From Nocardiopsis metallicus (GTDB lineage Bacteria > Actinomycetota > Actinomycetes > Streptosporangiales > Streptosporangiaceae): DNA of 64,000 nt. Both the position numbers and the translations under genes were made by a program. Each line of letters starts with the position of its first letter. Within the stretch, counting starts at the first letter, position 1. The DNA is taken from the NCBI RefSeq assembly GCF_014201115.1, contig NZ_JACHDO010000001.1, forward strand, positions 124,001 through 188,000. The letters run 5' to 3'. The notes under the pieces were generated by a model. The model did no database searches, was not told the DNA's origin, and saw only the letters and a program-made list of their open reading frames with translations. This document shows positions 44,059-53,779 of the stretch, piece after piece.

Positions 44059-45771
44059 TCAGCCGTCGCCGGGGTCCGGGGCGAAGGAGTCGATCATCGT
44101 CTGGAAGTCGTCCTGGTACTCCTCGCGCAGTTCGGCGGGGAAGTTGAAGCTCAGCCGGTAGGACAGGCGGCGGTCCTCGTCGGTGATCGACTTGGAGAAC
44201 ATCCAGCGGCCCGGCACCTCGCGCTCCTCGTGGTGGAAGAGCACCTCGTAGACGGCGCCCTCCATCCCGGGGGGCATCCGCACCGGTTCCAGCCGCTGCT
44301 GCTCCACGTCGCTGTAGGCGTCGTCCTCCTCGAGCAGCGTCTGCATCCGCTGCATCGCGCCCTCGGCGTCGTAGACCAGCAAGTCGTACTCGGTGACCAC
44401 GACCGTCGCCGTACCGGTCTCCACCCCCGTCTCCAGTTCCAGGGAGCTCAACCGGACCGCCGAGCCGCCCCCGTCGCCGGCATCCCCGTCACGGACCCGC
44501 CAGTCCTCGGGCAGGACGAACTCGACCACGCCGTCGTCGTGGTGCACGAAGCCCTCGGGGGTGTCGTCGGTGACCGGCTCGGTCGTCTCGGCGGCGGGGT
44601 CCTCACTCGGGTAAGGGGAGGGCGTCGGCGACGGCTCCTGGGCGGCCGGAACGCCGTCGGCGGCCACCTCGGTCCCCTCGGAACCGGGCAGCACGGCGCG
44701 CAGGGTCAGCCCGACCAGGACCAGCAGGGCCAGGACAGCGGCGCCACCGATCCACAGCGGCGCACGTGACCGCCGCGGAGCCGGGGCCGCTGGGGACACG
44801 GGAGTAGCGGTGGCCGCGGGCGGGGACGCGAAGGGGGCGGCGGCCGCCGGCGTGTTCGCGCTCACGGGGTGGTTCGGACCCGAGTCCGGACGGTCCGGTT
44901 CGGCCTCGGGGGCGTCGAGCACGGTCAGCGCCTGCTCCGGGAGCAGGCGCCGCCGCGGGTCCCGCTCCAGTAGTCGGCCCACCACGGAGGCCAACCGGCC
45001 ACCGGCGGGCACCGGCGGTACGGGCTGGGTCAGGACCGCGGTGAGGGTCGAGGTGAGCGTGTCCCGCTTGAAGGGCGACTCCCCGTTCAGGGCCGCGAAC
45101 AGGGTCGCGCCCAGGCTCCACAGGTCCGAGACCGCGCTGGTCTCATCGTTCTCCAAACGCTCGGGCGCCGCGTAGGCCGCGGTACCGAGGATGGTCCCGG
45201 TGCCGGTCAGCGCCGTGCCGCCGTGGTCGGGCAGGTTGGCGATCCCGAAGTCGGTCAGCACCGGGCGTGCGCCGTCCTCGGTGAGCATGATGTTGGCGGG
45301 CTTGACGTCGCGGTGGATCACCCCGGCCCTGTGCGCGGCCCACAGGGCGCCCAGCAGCGGGCGGGCGATCCGCTCCACCTCGGTCTCGCGCATGGGCCCC
45401 GAACGCTTGAGCCGCTCGCTCAGCGACTCGCCGTCCAGCAGCTCCATGACGATGTAGGGGACGCCGTCCGCCTCCAGGACGTCGTGCACGGTCACCACCG
45501 ACGGGTGGGCGATCCGCGCCGCCGCCTGCGCCTCGCGCACCACCCGTGCCCGGGCGCGCTCGCGCTCGCGGGGCGGCATGTCGTAGGGGAGGTGGACCTC
45601 CTTGATCGCCACCATCCGGTTCAGGCCGGTGTCATGGGCGCGCCACACCGTGCCCATGGCTCCGCTACCCAGTTCGCTCAGGAGCTCGTAGCGCCCCACT
45701 GACCTGCGCGGGCCGCGCCCGGAGAGGTCCTGAGTGGGACCTGAGGGATCGGGGGGACCAGTGGGGACCAT
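44059..45771 (-). CDS. Membrane-anchored Ser/Thr protein kinase (second of two)
   Basis: The 570-residue protein has a kinase domain at about 26-290: LGSGAMGTVW, catalytic Lys57 (VAIKEVH), HRDVKPANI, DFGIANL and APERLEND. A Pro/Ala linker leads to a transmembrane helix (PLWIGGAAVLALLVLVGLTLRAVL near 370). The outer part has a Pro/Thr/Glu spacer, then a domain of about 140 residues (VVEFVLPEDWRVRDG to FQTMIDSFAPDPGDG). The lack of PASTA repeats separates it from PknB. ATG 45771 is preceded by a GTGGGGACC stretch. It ends convergent to the ROK gene. Confidence 0.92.
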   Translation of the reverse strand: MVPTGPPDPSGPTQDLSGRGPRRSVGRYELLSELGSGAMGTVWRAHDTGLNRMVAIKEVHLPYDMPPRERERARARVVREAQAAARIAHPSVVTVHDVLEADGVPYIVMELLDGESLSERLKRSGPMRETEVERIARPLLGALWAAHRAGVIHRDVKPANIMLTEDGARPVLTDFGIANLPDHGGTALTGTGTILGTAAYAAPERLENDETSAVSDLWSLGATLFAALNGESPFKRDTLTSTLTAVLTQPVPPVPAGGRLASVVGRLLERDPRRRLLPEQALTVLDAPEAEPDRPDSGPNHPVSANTPAAAAPFASPPAATATPVSPAAPAPRRSRAPLWIGGAAVLALLVLVGLTLRAVLPGSEGTEVAADGVPAAQEPSPTPSPYPSEDPAAETTEPVTDDTPEGFVHHDDGVVEFVLPEDWRVRDGDAGDGGGSAVRLSSLELETGVETGTATVVVTEYDLLVYDAEGAMQRMQTLLEEDDAYSDVEQQRLEPVRMPPGMEGAVYEVLFHHEEREVPGRWMFSKSITDEDRRLSYRLSFNFPAELREEYQDDFQTMIDSFAPDPGDG

Positions 45772-45863
45772 GCACCCATCTTCCCAAACTCTCGAACTCG
45801 GACAAAACCTCAGGTGAGTGCTGAGACAGGGCCTCCGACGCGGCCGGGGCCCGGTAACCGGGC

Positions 45864-46364
45864 TCAGCGGACCGGCAGCGCTCGTACCATCGCGATCCGG
45901 GGGCGGACCATGATCCCCGCAGCCTCCTCGATCTCCCACTGCCGTTCGAGCTCAGGGCCCCATCGCGCCCTGGGAAGCGCGCCGAAACCACGGCGCTCGT
46001 ACCAGGGCCCGTTCCAGGGGACGTCCTCGAAGGTCGTGAGAGTGACCCGGTCGTGCCCATCGTCCAAGGCGTTGGCACAGACCGCTTCCACCAGGGCCCC
46101 TCCGATCCCGCGCCGCCCGTGTCCGGGGTGGACCGCGATCTGTTCGAGGTGAGTGGCCCCGTCCAGGGTCACCGTGGCGGCCAGCCCGCACACCCGCCCG
46201 CCGGCGACGGCCACCAGGACCCGGTCCGCGTGCTCGATCACATCCCGGGGATCGTCCGGCGGAAGTTCCAACCCGGCCTCCGCGAAGAGCGCGTCCGCCG
46301 CCAGGGACACCTCAACAACGTTGTTGACGTCCCCCGGCACCATGGGACGGATCATGAGTGACAC
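45864..46364 (-). CDS. GNAT-family N-acetyltransferase
   Basis: The 166-residue product is a GNAT protein: MIRPMVPGDVNNVVEV at the start, the acetyl-CoA-binding motif in LEQIAVHPGHGRRGIGGALVEAV (R-R-G-I-G-G), and WYERRGFGALPRARWGPEL at the end, a pattern close to small-molecule acetyltransferases. AGGAGG lies five nt before GTG 46364, which decides the start over ATG 46355. The acceptor is unknown. It lies in the same direction as lhr upstream and the kinase downstream. Confidence 0.85.
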   Translation of the reverse strand: MSLMIRPMVPGDVNNVVEVSLAADALFAEAGLELPPDDPRDVIEHADRVLVAVAGGRVCGLAATVTLDGATHLEQIAVHPGHGRRGIGGALVEAVCANALDDGHDRVTLTTFEDVPWNGPWYERRGFGALPRARWGPELERQWEIEEAAGIMVRPRIAMVRALPVR

Positions 46365-46455
46365 GGCCACCTCCTGAGCACGGGTTCGCGGGTCAGATCG
46401 ATCATCGCGCACGACTGACGAAGCGGCCAACGGATTTGCGTGAGCCCCACCAGGT

Positions 46456-49400
46456 TCAGCGGCGCAGGCGCAGACCCTTCGGGGTCACGTGGAAGCCCGC
46501 GGACACCAGCGCGCCGTCCACCGGGGTGCCGAACACCTCCGCGCCGTCGGCGCGCTCCACCGTCAACGACTCCACCGCACCCGTGCGCACCAGCTCCGCC
46601 ACGGCGCGGGCGGCCCGAGCCAGCAGCGCCGGAGGCGAACCGAAGGTCAGCACCGAGCGCCCGCCCCGGCCCAGGTACAGAGTGAGTCGGCCGCCGTCGA
46701 TCACCACCAGCGCTCCGGCCGTGCGGCCCGGGCGGTGCGACTGACCGATGCCCTCCGAACCGGCCGGCCAGGCCAGCGCCGCTCCGAACGGGTTCGCGGG
46801 GTCCGTGGCGGCCAGCACCACCGGGGTTTCGGGCCCGCCGGGTTCCGCACCGGAGAGGGCCCGCAGCCGGTCCACCGCGCCGGGCAGGGCGAACTGCGCA
46901 CCGCCCAAGCCTTCCACGAAGTAGCCCCGGCGGACCTGCCCGGCCTCCTCCATCGAGCGCAGCACCCGGTACTCGTCCGGTGAGATGCCCCGTCCCTGTC
47001 GGCCCTTGAGCAGCAGCCCGTCGCGTTCCAACCGGGCCTCCACCCGGGCCAGCGTGCGCCGGGTGGCATCCGGGTCGGGCACCGGCAGCGCCGACCAGCG
47101 GCCCGCCGCCGTGGGCGGGCCCGAACGGGTGGGCATCACCGGGCGCCGCCGGGTACGGGAGGAGGACCGGCGCGGCGCGGGCCCGGCGCCCAGTACCGCG
47201 CGCAGCGGGGCCAGGGTGTCGTTGGTGACACAGCCCGCCCACACCAGATCCCACACGGCCGCCACCAGATCGGTGTCGGAGACCACCGCCCCGCCCAGGG
47301 CCCGGGCCACCCGGTCGGCGACGTCGCGGAAGAACAGCGCCCCGCCCTCCCGCAGCACCCCCAGGACGGTGCCGGCCAGTGTGCCCTCCTGAGGAGAGAA
47401 GGGTTCGGGCAGCAGCAGGGGTGCTTCATCCGCGGGGACCAGGGTCAACCAGCCGTCCTCACCCGGCAGCGTCCCGGTACCGGCCCACACGACCTCACCC
47501 GCCTGGGTGAGCGCGTCCAGCCCGGCCGGGGAGTAGCCCTCCACCCGGGCGGGCAGCACCGTCGACTCCAAAGCCGACGCCACCATGGGCGCGCCCCGCA
47601 ACGACTCCACCGCCTCGAACACCGCGTCCGGGCCGCGCAGCCGCTCACCCGGCACGGCCCGCTGCCACAGCGGCAGGAACCGGGCCAGCCCCGAGGGGGC
47701 CACTGGCTCGACCTCCCGGCGCAGCCGGGCGACCGACCCCCGCCGCAACCGGCGCAGCACGTCGTCGTCACACCACTCGGTGCCCGCGCCGCCGGGCCGG
47801 AACCCGCCCCGCACCACCCGGCCGCGCCGGACCAGCTCCCGCAGCGCGCCCTCCACCACGTCCGCGGCCAGACCCAGCCGTTCAGCGGCCTCCGCCGAGG
47901 TGAACGGCCCGTGCGTGCGCGCGTACCGGGACACCAGGTCCGCCACCGGTGCCGCCACCGGTTCCAGGAACACGGCGGGCACCCCGGGCGGCGGTTCGGC
48001 GCCCAGGGCGTCGCGCAGCCGCGCCACGTCCTCCACAGCGCACCAGCGTTCGGCCCCGGCCACCCGCATCCGCACCGCGCGCCCAGCCGACGCCAGTTCG
48101 GACAGCCACTCCTGGCGCGCACCCCGCTCGGCCGCCTCCGCGGTGCTCAGCGGGCCCACCTCCCGCAGCAGGTCGGCGGCGCCCTCCAGGTCCTTCACCG
48201 GGGCGGCCAGCCGCTGCAACAGGGCGCCGGTGCGCGCCACCACCTCCGGGTCCAGCAGCTCCCGCAGGTCCGCGCTGCCGAGTAGATCCGCCAGCAGCGA
48301 CGGATCCAGGGTGAGCGCCTGCGCACGCAGCTCGGCGGCCGGGGCGTCCCCCTCGTACAGGAACGCCGCCGTGTACTCCATCAGCAGCGACCGGGCGAAC
48401 GGCGAAGCCCGCCGGGTCTCCACCTCCACCACCCGCACCCGCCGCGCCCGCACATCGGAGAGAACCTCCGCCAGCGCGGGCACGTCGAACACGTCCCGCA
48501 GGCACTCGCGCACCGCCTCCAGCACGATCGGGAACGACCCGTACCGGCCCGCCACCGAAAGCAGGTGCTGGGACCGCAACCGCTGCTGCCACAGCGGCAT
48601 CCGCCGGTCCGGGCGCTGCCGGGGCAGCAGCAGCGCCCGCGCCGCGCACTCGCGGAACCGGGACGCGAACAGCGCCGACCCGGTGAGCTCATCGGTGACC
48701 AGCGCCTCCACCGCCTCCGGGGGTATCGACACCAGTTCGGCCAGCTCGCCCGCCCGGCCGATCCCGCCCAGCTCCACGTCCGGCAGACGCAGCACGATCC
48801 CGTCGTCGCCGTGCACCACCTGCCCGTCCGTACCGAACCGCTCGCGCATCCGCCCGGCGATGGCCAGCGCCCACGGCGCGTGCACACGCGCGCCCAGCGG
48901 GGAGTGCACCACCGCCCGCCAGTCGCCCACCTGGTCCCTGAAGCGCTCGATCACCACCGTGCGGTCGTCGGGCACACTCCCGGTGGCCTCCCGCTGCTCG
49001 GCCACGTACTCCACCAGGTTGTCGGCGGCCCACCCGTCCAGCCCCGCCGCGGCGGCCAGCTCACGCCCGGCACCGTGGTCGCGTCCAGCCAGCTCACGGG
49101 TCATGGCACCCACCGCGCGCCCCAGCTCCACCGGGCGACCGAGCGCGTCCGCCTTCCAGAACGGCATCCGGCCGGGCCGCCCGGGCGCGGGGGAGACCAT
49201 CACCCGGTCGGCGGTGATCGCCTCGATCCGCCACGAGGTCGAACCCAGCACGAACACGTCGCCCACCCGCGACTCGTACACCATCTCCTCGTCCAGCTCA
49301 CCGACACGCGTGGGCGCCTTCCTGCCGTTCGCGTCGCCGTCCGAGGCCAGGTGGACCCCGTACAGGCCCCGGTCCGGGATGGTGCCGCCGCTGATCACCG

Positions 49401-51036
49401 CCAACCGCTGGGCGCCCGGCCGGGCCCGCAGCACGTCCTCCTCTCGGTCCCACACCACCCGCGGGCGCAGCTCGGCGAACTCGTCCGAGGGGTAACGGCC
49501 CGACAGCATGTCCAGCACCGACGCCAACACCGAGTCGGCCAGATCGGCGAAGGGGGCCGCCCGGCGCACCAGGGCGGCCAGCTCCACCACCGGCCGATCG
49601 TCCATGGACACCATCGCCACGACCTGCTGCGAGAGCACGTCCAGGGGGTTGCGCGGCATCTCCAGCCGCTCGATCCCGCCCGTGCGCATCCGCTCGGTCA
49701 CCACCGTGGTCGCCAGCAGGTCGCCCCGGTACTGGGGCAGGAACACCCCGCGCGAGGTCTCGCCCACCTGGTGCCCCGCGCGCCCGACCCGCTGGAGCCC
49801 GCTGGCCACCGACGGCGGAGCGGCCACCTGGACCACCAGGTCCACCGCGCCCATGTCCACGCCCAGCTCCAGGCTGGAGGTGGCCACCACGCAGCGCAGC
49901 CGCCCCTCCTTCAGGTCGTCCTCGACGAGCGCTCGCTCGGCCTTGGACATCGACCCGTGGTGGGCGCGGGCGATCACCGGCGCCCCGCCCCGGCTCTGCC
50001 CGGACTGCGCGATGACCTGCGCGGCGACCTCCTCCTCGGGAAGACCGCCGTCGACGCGTTCGGCGTACAGGTCGTTGAGCCGTGCGCACAGCTTCTCCGC
50101 GGTGCGGCGGCCGTTGGTGAACACGATGGTGGAGCGGTGCGCTTCGACCAGCTCCAGGACCCGGCGCTCCACGTGCGGCCACACCGAGCCCCGGGCCATG
50201 GTGTCGCCCGCGCGCGGGTCCGGGGGCAGGCCCTCGGCGGTCGCGGGCGGGCTGCCCGGATCGTCCAGGTCCGGGACCGGGGCCTCCACCCGCAGGTCCA
50301 TGTGCGGGGTGTCCGGCGGCGCCACGATCGTCGCGCCGCCGGGCCCGGCAGCGGTGCCGTTCGCACCCGTGCCGCCCAGATACGCCGCGACGGTCTCGCG
50401 CGGGCGCACGGTGGCGGACAGGCCGATCCGTTGGGCCGGGCGCTCCAGCAGCTCCGACAGGCGTTCCAGACTCAGCGCCAGGTGCGCGCCGCGCTTGGTC
50501 CCGGCCAGGGCGTGCACCTCGTCGACGATAACCGTCTCCACCCCGGACAGCCCCTCACGGGCCTTGGAGGTGAGCACCAGGAAGAGGGACTCGGGGGTGG
50601 TGATGAGCACGTCCGGAGGGTGGGTGGCCATCCGGCGCCGTTCCCGGGCGGGGGTGTCCCCGGTGCGCACGCCCACGGTGACCGGGGACAGGCTCTCGCC
50701 CGAAGCCTCGGCCGCCGCCGCGATCCCGGCCAGCGGTTGGCGGAGATTGCGCTCCACGTCCACCGCCAGGGCCTTGAGCGGTGACACGTACAGGACCCGG
50801 CAGCGCCTGGCGCGGTCCTCGGGAACGGGTGCGTGGGTGAGCCGGTCCAGGGACCACAGGAAGGCCGACAGCGTCTTCCCGGAGCCGGTCGGCGCCACCA
50901 CCAGGGTGTCGTCGCCCGCCGAGACCGCCCGCCAGGCCTGCGTCTGGGCTTGGGTGGGGCCGTTCGGGAAGGCCCGTTCGAACCAGGCCCGGGTCGCCGC
51001 TCCGAAGGGTTCCAGGGGGTCGCGCGCTCCGCTCAT
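46456..51036 (-). CDS. lhr: Large ATP-dependent helicase-related protein Lhr
   Basis: Lhr is a 3'-5' DNA/RNA-DNA helicase induced by DNA damage in mycobacteria. The 1526-residue protein has two RecA domains with Walker A APTGSGKT at 48-55, a DEVH box (VIVDEVHALAGTKRGAH) and motif VI-type GLQRVGRAGHQVGE, then a DUF4145/winged-helix and C-terminal Lhr domains that make up over half its length. This size is the family norm. ATG 51036 is chosen because conserved sequence starts right after; 37 upstream in-frame residues are spurious. It lies divergent from the DUF3046-recA region, a conserved position. Confidence 0.94.
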   Translation of the reverse strand: MSGARDPLEPFGAATRAWFERAFPNGPTQAQTQAWRAVSAGDDTLVVAPTGSGKTLSAFLWSLDRLTHAPVPEDRARRCRVLYVSPLKALAVDVERNLRQPLAGIAAAAEASGESLSPVTVGVRTGDTPARERRRMATHPPDVLITTPESLFLVLTSKAREGLSGVETVIVDEVHALAGTKRGAHLALSLERLSELLERPAQRIGLSATVRPRETVAAYLGGTGANGTAAGPGGATIVAPPDTPHMDLRVEAPVPDLDDPGSPPATAEGLPPDPRAGDTMARGSVWPHVERRVLELVEAHRSTIVFTNGRRTAEKLCARLNDLYAERVDGGLPEEEVAAQVIAQSGQSRGGAPVIARAHHGSMSKAERALVEDDLKEGRLRCVVATSSLELGVDMGAVDLVVQVAAPPSVASGLQRVGRAGHQVGETSRGVFLPQYRGDLLATTVVTERMRTGGIERLEMPRNPLDVLSQQVVAMVSMDDRPVVELAALVRRAAPFADLADSVLASVLDMLSGRYPSDEFAELRPRVVWDREEDVLRARPGAQRLAVISGGTIPDRGLYGVHLASDGDANGRKAPTRVGELDEEMVYESRVGDVFVLGSTSWRIEAITADRVMVSPAPGRPGRMPFWKADALGRPVELGRAVGAMTRELAGRDHGAGRELAAAAGLDGWAADNLVEYVAEQREATGSVPDDRTVVIERFRDQVGDWRAVVHSPLGARVHAPWALAIAGRMRERFGTDGQVVHGDDGIVLRLPDVELGGIGRAGELAELVSIPPEAVEALVTDELTGSALFASRFRECAARALLLPRQRPDRRMPLWQQRLRSQHLLSVAGRYGSFPIVLEAVRECLRDVFDVPALAEVLSDVRARRVRVVEVETRRASPFARSLLMEYTAAFLYEGDAPAAELRAQALTLDPSLLADLLGSADLRELLDPEVVARTGALLQRLAAPVKDLEGAADLLREVGPLSTAEAAERGARQEWLSELASAGRAVRMRVAGAERWCAVEDVARLRDALGAEPPPGVPAVFLEPVAAPVADLVSRYARTHGPFTSAEAAERLGLAADVVEGALRELVRRGRVVRGGFRPGGAGTEWCDDDVLRRLRRGSVARLRREVEPVAPSGLARFLPLWQRAVPGERLRGPDAVFEAVESLRGAPMVASALESTVLPARVEGYSPAGLDALTQAGEVVWAGTGTLPGEDGWLTLVPADEAPLLLPEPFSPQEGTLAGTVLGVLREGGALFFRDVADRVARALGGAVVSDTDLVAAVWDLVWAGCVTNDTLAPLRAVLGAGPAPRRSSSRTRRRPVMPTRSGPPTAAGRWSALPVPDPDATRRTLARVEARLERDGLLLKGRQGRGISPDEYRVLRSMEEAGQVRRGYFVEGLGGAQFALPGAVDRLRALSGAEPGGPETPVVLAATDPANPFGAALAWPAGSEGIGQSHRPGRTAGALVVIDGGRLTLYLGRGGRSVLTFGSPPALLARAARAVAELVRTGAVESLTVERADGAEVFGTPVDGALVSAGFHVTPKGLRLRR

Positions 51037-51186
51037 CCCGCCAGTGTGCCCAAGGGCTCCGACAGACCGGGGGAGGACACCCGGGACCGGGGGCCGACGG
51101 AAACCGGGGGGCTGACGGAAATCCGCCCGAACCCGTCCTGTGGACAACTCCCCCGGCGCTTGCCCCGGTCACCCATACTGGAGCCG

Positions 51187-51381
51187 ATGAGACTCACAGC
51201 TTTCTGGAACAACATGCACGCCCAGTTCGGGGAGGGCTACGCGCACAGCCTGGCCAAGGACTTCGTCATCGAGCAGCTCGGCTCCCGCACCATCAACCAG
51301 GCACTGGCCGACGGCATCGGGGCCAAGGAGGTCTGGCGCGCCGTGTGTGACGCGTTCGACCTTCCCGCCTCCGTCCGCTGA
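51187..51381 (+). CDS. DUF3046 family protein
   Basis: The 64-residue protein (MRLTAFWNNMHAQFGEGYAHSLAKDF..) belongs to DUF3046, a small actinobacterial family of unknown function almost always found just before recA. Its RTINQALADGIGAKEVWRAVCDAFDLP is the conserved C-terminal core. GGAG lies 4-5 nt before the ATG at 51187. The gene is divergent from lhr (150 bp) and 181 bp before recA. Confidence 0.9.
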   Translation: MRLTAFWNNMHAQFGEGYAHSLAKDFVIEQLGSRTINQALADGIGAKEVWRAVCDAFDLPASVR

Positions 51382-51437
51382 CCCCGCCGGTCCCTGCCGC
51401 ACGTAAAAACCGAGATGGTCGGGGTTTACGCCAGACT

Positions 51438-51453
51438 TCGAACATGAGTTCGG
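51438..51453 (+). promoter_or_regulatory. LexA (SOS) box of recA
   Basis: TCGAAC-ATGA-GTTCGG matches the actinobacterial LexA consensus TCGAAC-N4-GTTCGA at 11 of 12 half-site positions. It lies 110 bp upstream of the recA start, as expected for SOS control. Confidence 0.75.
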
Positions 51454-51493
51454 GTAGTCTGGGTTTCCGGCACCCGGACGTCGAACGTCGTGA

Positions 51494-51516
51494 TTGTCGT
51501 ACCGACCGCGTAGCGT
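51494..51516 (+). promoter_or_regulatory. RecA-NDp/PafBC-like promoter of recA
   Basis: TTGTCGTAC, eight bases, then TAGCGT resembles the LexA-independent damage promoter RecA-NDp (consensus TTGTCRGTG-N8-TAnnnT as I recall), matching the first six bases and the -10 pattern with the exact spacing. It lies 47 bp before the recA start. Confidence 0.55.
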
Positions 51517-51562
51517 CAGGCGCACTATGAAGAAAAAGACATCGACCCAACAGGGGAATCCC

Positions 51563-53779
51563 GTGGCATCTGGAGACCGAGACAAAGCTCTCGAGACAGC
51601 GCTCGCGCAGATCGAGCGGCAGTTCGGCAAGGGCTCCGTCATGCGGCTGGGCGACGACGACCGCCCGCCGATCGAGGCGATTCCCACCGGCGCCATCGCC
51701 CTGGACGTGGCCCTGGGCATCGGCGGCCTGCCCAAGGGCCGGGTCGTGGAGGTCTACGGGCCCGAGTCCAGCGGTAAGACGACCGTCGCCCTGCACGCGG
51801 TGGCCAGCGCCCAGAAGATGGGCGGCATCGCCGCCTTCGTGGACGCCGAGCACGCGCTGGACCCCGAGTACGCCAAGAAGATCGGCGTGGACACCGACAA
51901 CCTCCTCCTCTCGCAGCCGGACACCGGTGAGCAGGCGCTGGAGATCGTTGACATGCTCATCCGCTCGGGCGCCGTCTCCATCATCGTGATCGACTCCGTG
52001 GCGGCCCTGGTGCCCCGCGCCGAGATCGAGGGCGAGATGGGCGACAGCCACGTCGGCCTCCAGGCCCGGCTCATGTCCCAGGCGCTGCGCAAGATCGCCG
52101 GTGCCCTGCACACCACCGGCACCACCGCGATCTTCATCAACCAGCTCCGGGAAAAGGTAGGGGTGATGTTCGGGTGCATGAACTACAGCACCCGGGTGAC
52201 CCTCGCCGACGGTACGCAGGAGAAGATCGGCAAGATCGTCAACCAGAAGATGGACGTGGAGGTCCTCTCCTACGACCCCGAGCGGGACGAGGTCGTCCCC
52301 CGTCGTGTCGTCAACTGGTTCGACAACGGCGTGGCTGACCACTTCCTCCAGTTCACCGTGGCCCGTTCGGGCAAGAACGGGCGCTCCCAGTTCGCCGCGA
52401 CACCCAACCACCTCGTTCGGACCCCGGGCGGATGGCGTGAGGCCGGAGAGCTCCTTCCCGGTGACCGGGTGCTCACCGCGCAGACGCACTACCTCAACGA
52501 ACAGCAGCGACAGGTGGTCTTCGGCTCCCTGATGGGCGACGGAAGCCTCTCCCCCAACACCAGCGGGCGTGACGGAACGCGCTTCAGGATGGGGCACGGG
52601 GCGGCGCAGGCCGACTACCTCGACTGGAAGGTCTCCCTGCTCGGCAACATCGGGTGCAGCCGGACCAGTAATGACAAGGAAGCGGTCTTCGCTGACTTCA
52701 CCCCGCTGCCCGAGCTCGCAGAGCTGCGTGAAGCCGTGTACTTCGGGGACGGAAAGAAGCACCTGAGCTGGGAGTACATCAAGGCGCTCACGCCGATGGC
52801 GTTGGCTGTCTGGTACATGGATGACGGTTGCTTCACCGTGCGGTCCAAGGGCGTGCAGGCCCGAACCGAGGGTGGCAGCGGCCGTATCGAGATCTGTGTC
52901 GAGGCGATGAGCCCCGGAACCCGGGACCGTCTCGTCGACTACCTGCGCGACACCCACGACCTTGACGTCAAGCTGGTCGCGCGCGGCAGTGCGCGCAAGT
53001 ACTTCATCCAGTTCACCACGGCGGCCAGCGCCCAGTTCCAGAAGCTGGTAGCGCCGTACGTGCACGAGTCCATGGCCTACAAGCTGCTGCCGCGTTACCA
53101 GGGACAGTGCCAGGTGGCCCTGGAACTCTCCGAGCCGGTGGAACGTCTGGTGGCTTCGCCGATCCTGGACATCCAGGTCAAGCCGGAGACCCGCAGCATG
53201 CACAAGTTCGACATCGAGGTGGAGGGCAACCACAACTACTTCGTCGACGGCGTCATGGTGCACAACAGCCCGGAGACCACCACCGGTGGTAAGGCGCTGA
53301 AGTTCTACGCCTCGGTCCGCCTGGACGTACGCCGCATCGAGACGCTCAAGGACGGCACCGACGCGGTCGGCAACCGTACCCGCGTCAAGGTCGTGAAGAA
53401 CAAGGTCGCGCCGCCCTTCAAGCAGGCCGAGTTCGACATCCTCTACGGTGTCGGCGTCTCCCGCGAGGGCAGCCTCATCGACCTGGGCGTCGAGCACGCC
53501 ATCGTGCGCAAGTCGGGTGCCTGGTATACCTACGACGGCACCCAGCTCGGCCAGGGCAAGGAGAACGCCCGCAACTTCCTGCGCGAGAACGTCGACGTGG
53601 CCAAGGAGATCGAGAAGAAGATCAAGGAGAAGCTGGGCATCCCCGGGCAGGGTGACGACAGCGCCTCCACCCCCGCCAAGGACGAGGCGAAGGCCGACCC
53701 GGCCAAGCCCGAGGAAGCCAAGGCCCCCGCCAAGCGCCCCGCTGCCAAGACCACCAAGGCCGCCGCCCCGGATGCGTGA
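51563..53779 (+). CDS. recA: Recombinase RecA precursor, interrupted by an intein
   Basis: RecA drives homologous recombination and LexA self-cleavage. The 738-residue precursor carries a 364-residue in-frame intein; the spliced RecA would have 374 residues. Host motifs: [10 protein letters not shown] (Walker A, about 66-75 of the precursor), [15 protein letters not shown]2-loop region [13 protein letters not shown], then after splicing [20 protein letters not shown]. The intein splits the protein after Gly204, before a conserved Ser. GTG 51563 with AGGGGAA five nt upstream fits actinobacterial RecA N termini; the frame to 51494 is spurious. A Lys/Ala-rich tail of about 40 residues ends the protein. 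recX overlaps its 3' end. Confidence 0.96.
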   Translation: MASGDRDKALETALAQIERQFGKGSVMRLGDDDRPPIEAIPTGAIALDVALGIGGLPKGRVVEVYGPESSGKTTVALHAVASAQKMGGIAAFVDAEHALDPEYAKKIGVDTDNLLLSQPDTGEQALEIVDMLIRSGAVSIIVIDSVAALVPRAEIEGEMGDSHVGLQARLMSQALRKIAGALHTTGTTAIFINQLREKVGVMFGCMNYSTRVTLADGTQEKIGKIVNQKMDVEVLSYDPERDEVVPRRVVNWFDNGVADHFLQFTVARSGKNGRSQFAATPNHLVRTPGGWREAGELLPGDRVLTAQTHYLNEQQRQVVFGSLMGDGSLSPNTSGRDGTRFRMGHGAAQADYLDWKVSLLGNIGCSRTSNDKEAVFADFTPLPELAELREAVYFGDGKKHLSWEYIKALTPMALAVWYMDDGCFTVRSKGVQARTEGGSGRIEICVEAMSPGTRDRLVDYLRDTHDLDVKLVARGSARKYFIQFTTAASAQFQKLVAPYVHESMAYKLLPRYQGQCQVALELSEPVERLVASPILDIQVKPETRSMHKFDIEVEGNHNYFVDGVMVHNSPETTTGGKALKFYASVRLDVRRIETLKDGTDAVGNRTRVKVVKNKVAPPFKQAEFDILYGVGVSREGSLIDLGVEHAIVRKSGAWYTYDGTQLGQGKENARNFLRENVDVAKEIEKKIKEKLGIPGQGDDSASTPAKDEAKADPAKPEEAKAPAKRPAAKTTKAAAPDA
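52175..53266 (+). mobile_element. RecA intein with LAGLIDADG homing endonuclease (RecA-b site)
   Basis: The in-frame insert starts with Cys (TGC 52175) in [15 protein letters not shown] and ends with the splice block [17 protein letters not shown], followed by Ser in the host protein. Hedgehog/intein block B is seen in [14 protein letters not shown]. Two LAGLIDADG motifs are GSLMGDGSL and VWYMDDG, so the homing endonuclease (DOD type) looks intact. The length (364 residues), insertion point (MFG|C...HN|S) and sequence closely follow the Mycobacterium leprae RecA intein rather than that of M. tuberculosis. Terminal catalytic Cys1, the penultimate His and Asn are present, so splicing should work. 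Confidence 0.95.

Noticed and set aside
51479..51494. Second LexA half site (TCGAAC near 51481) before recA
   Set aside because: The right half (TGATTG) does not match GTTCGA; only the site at 51438 has both halves.
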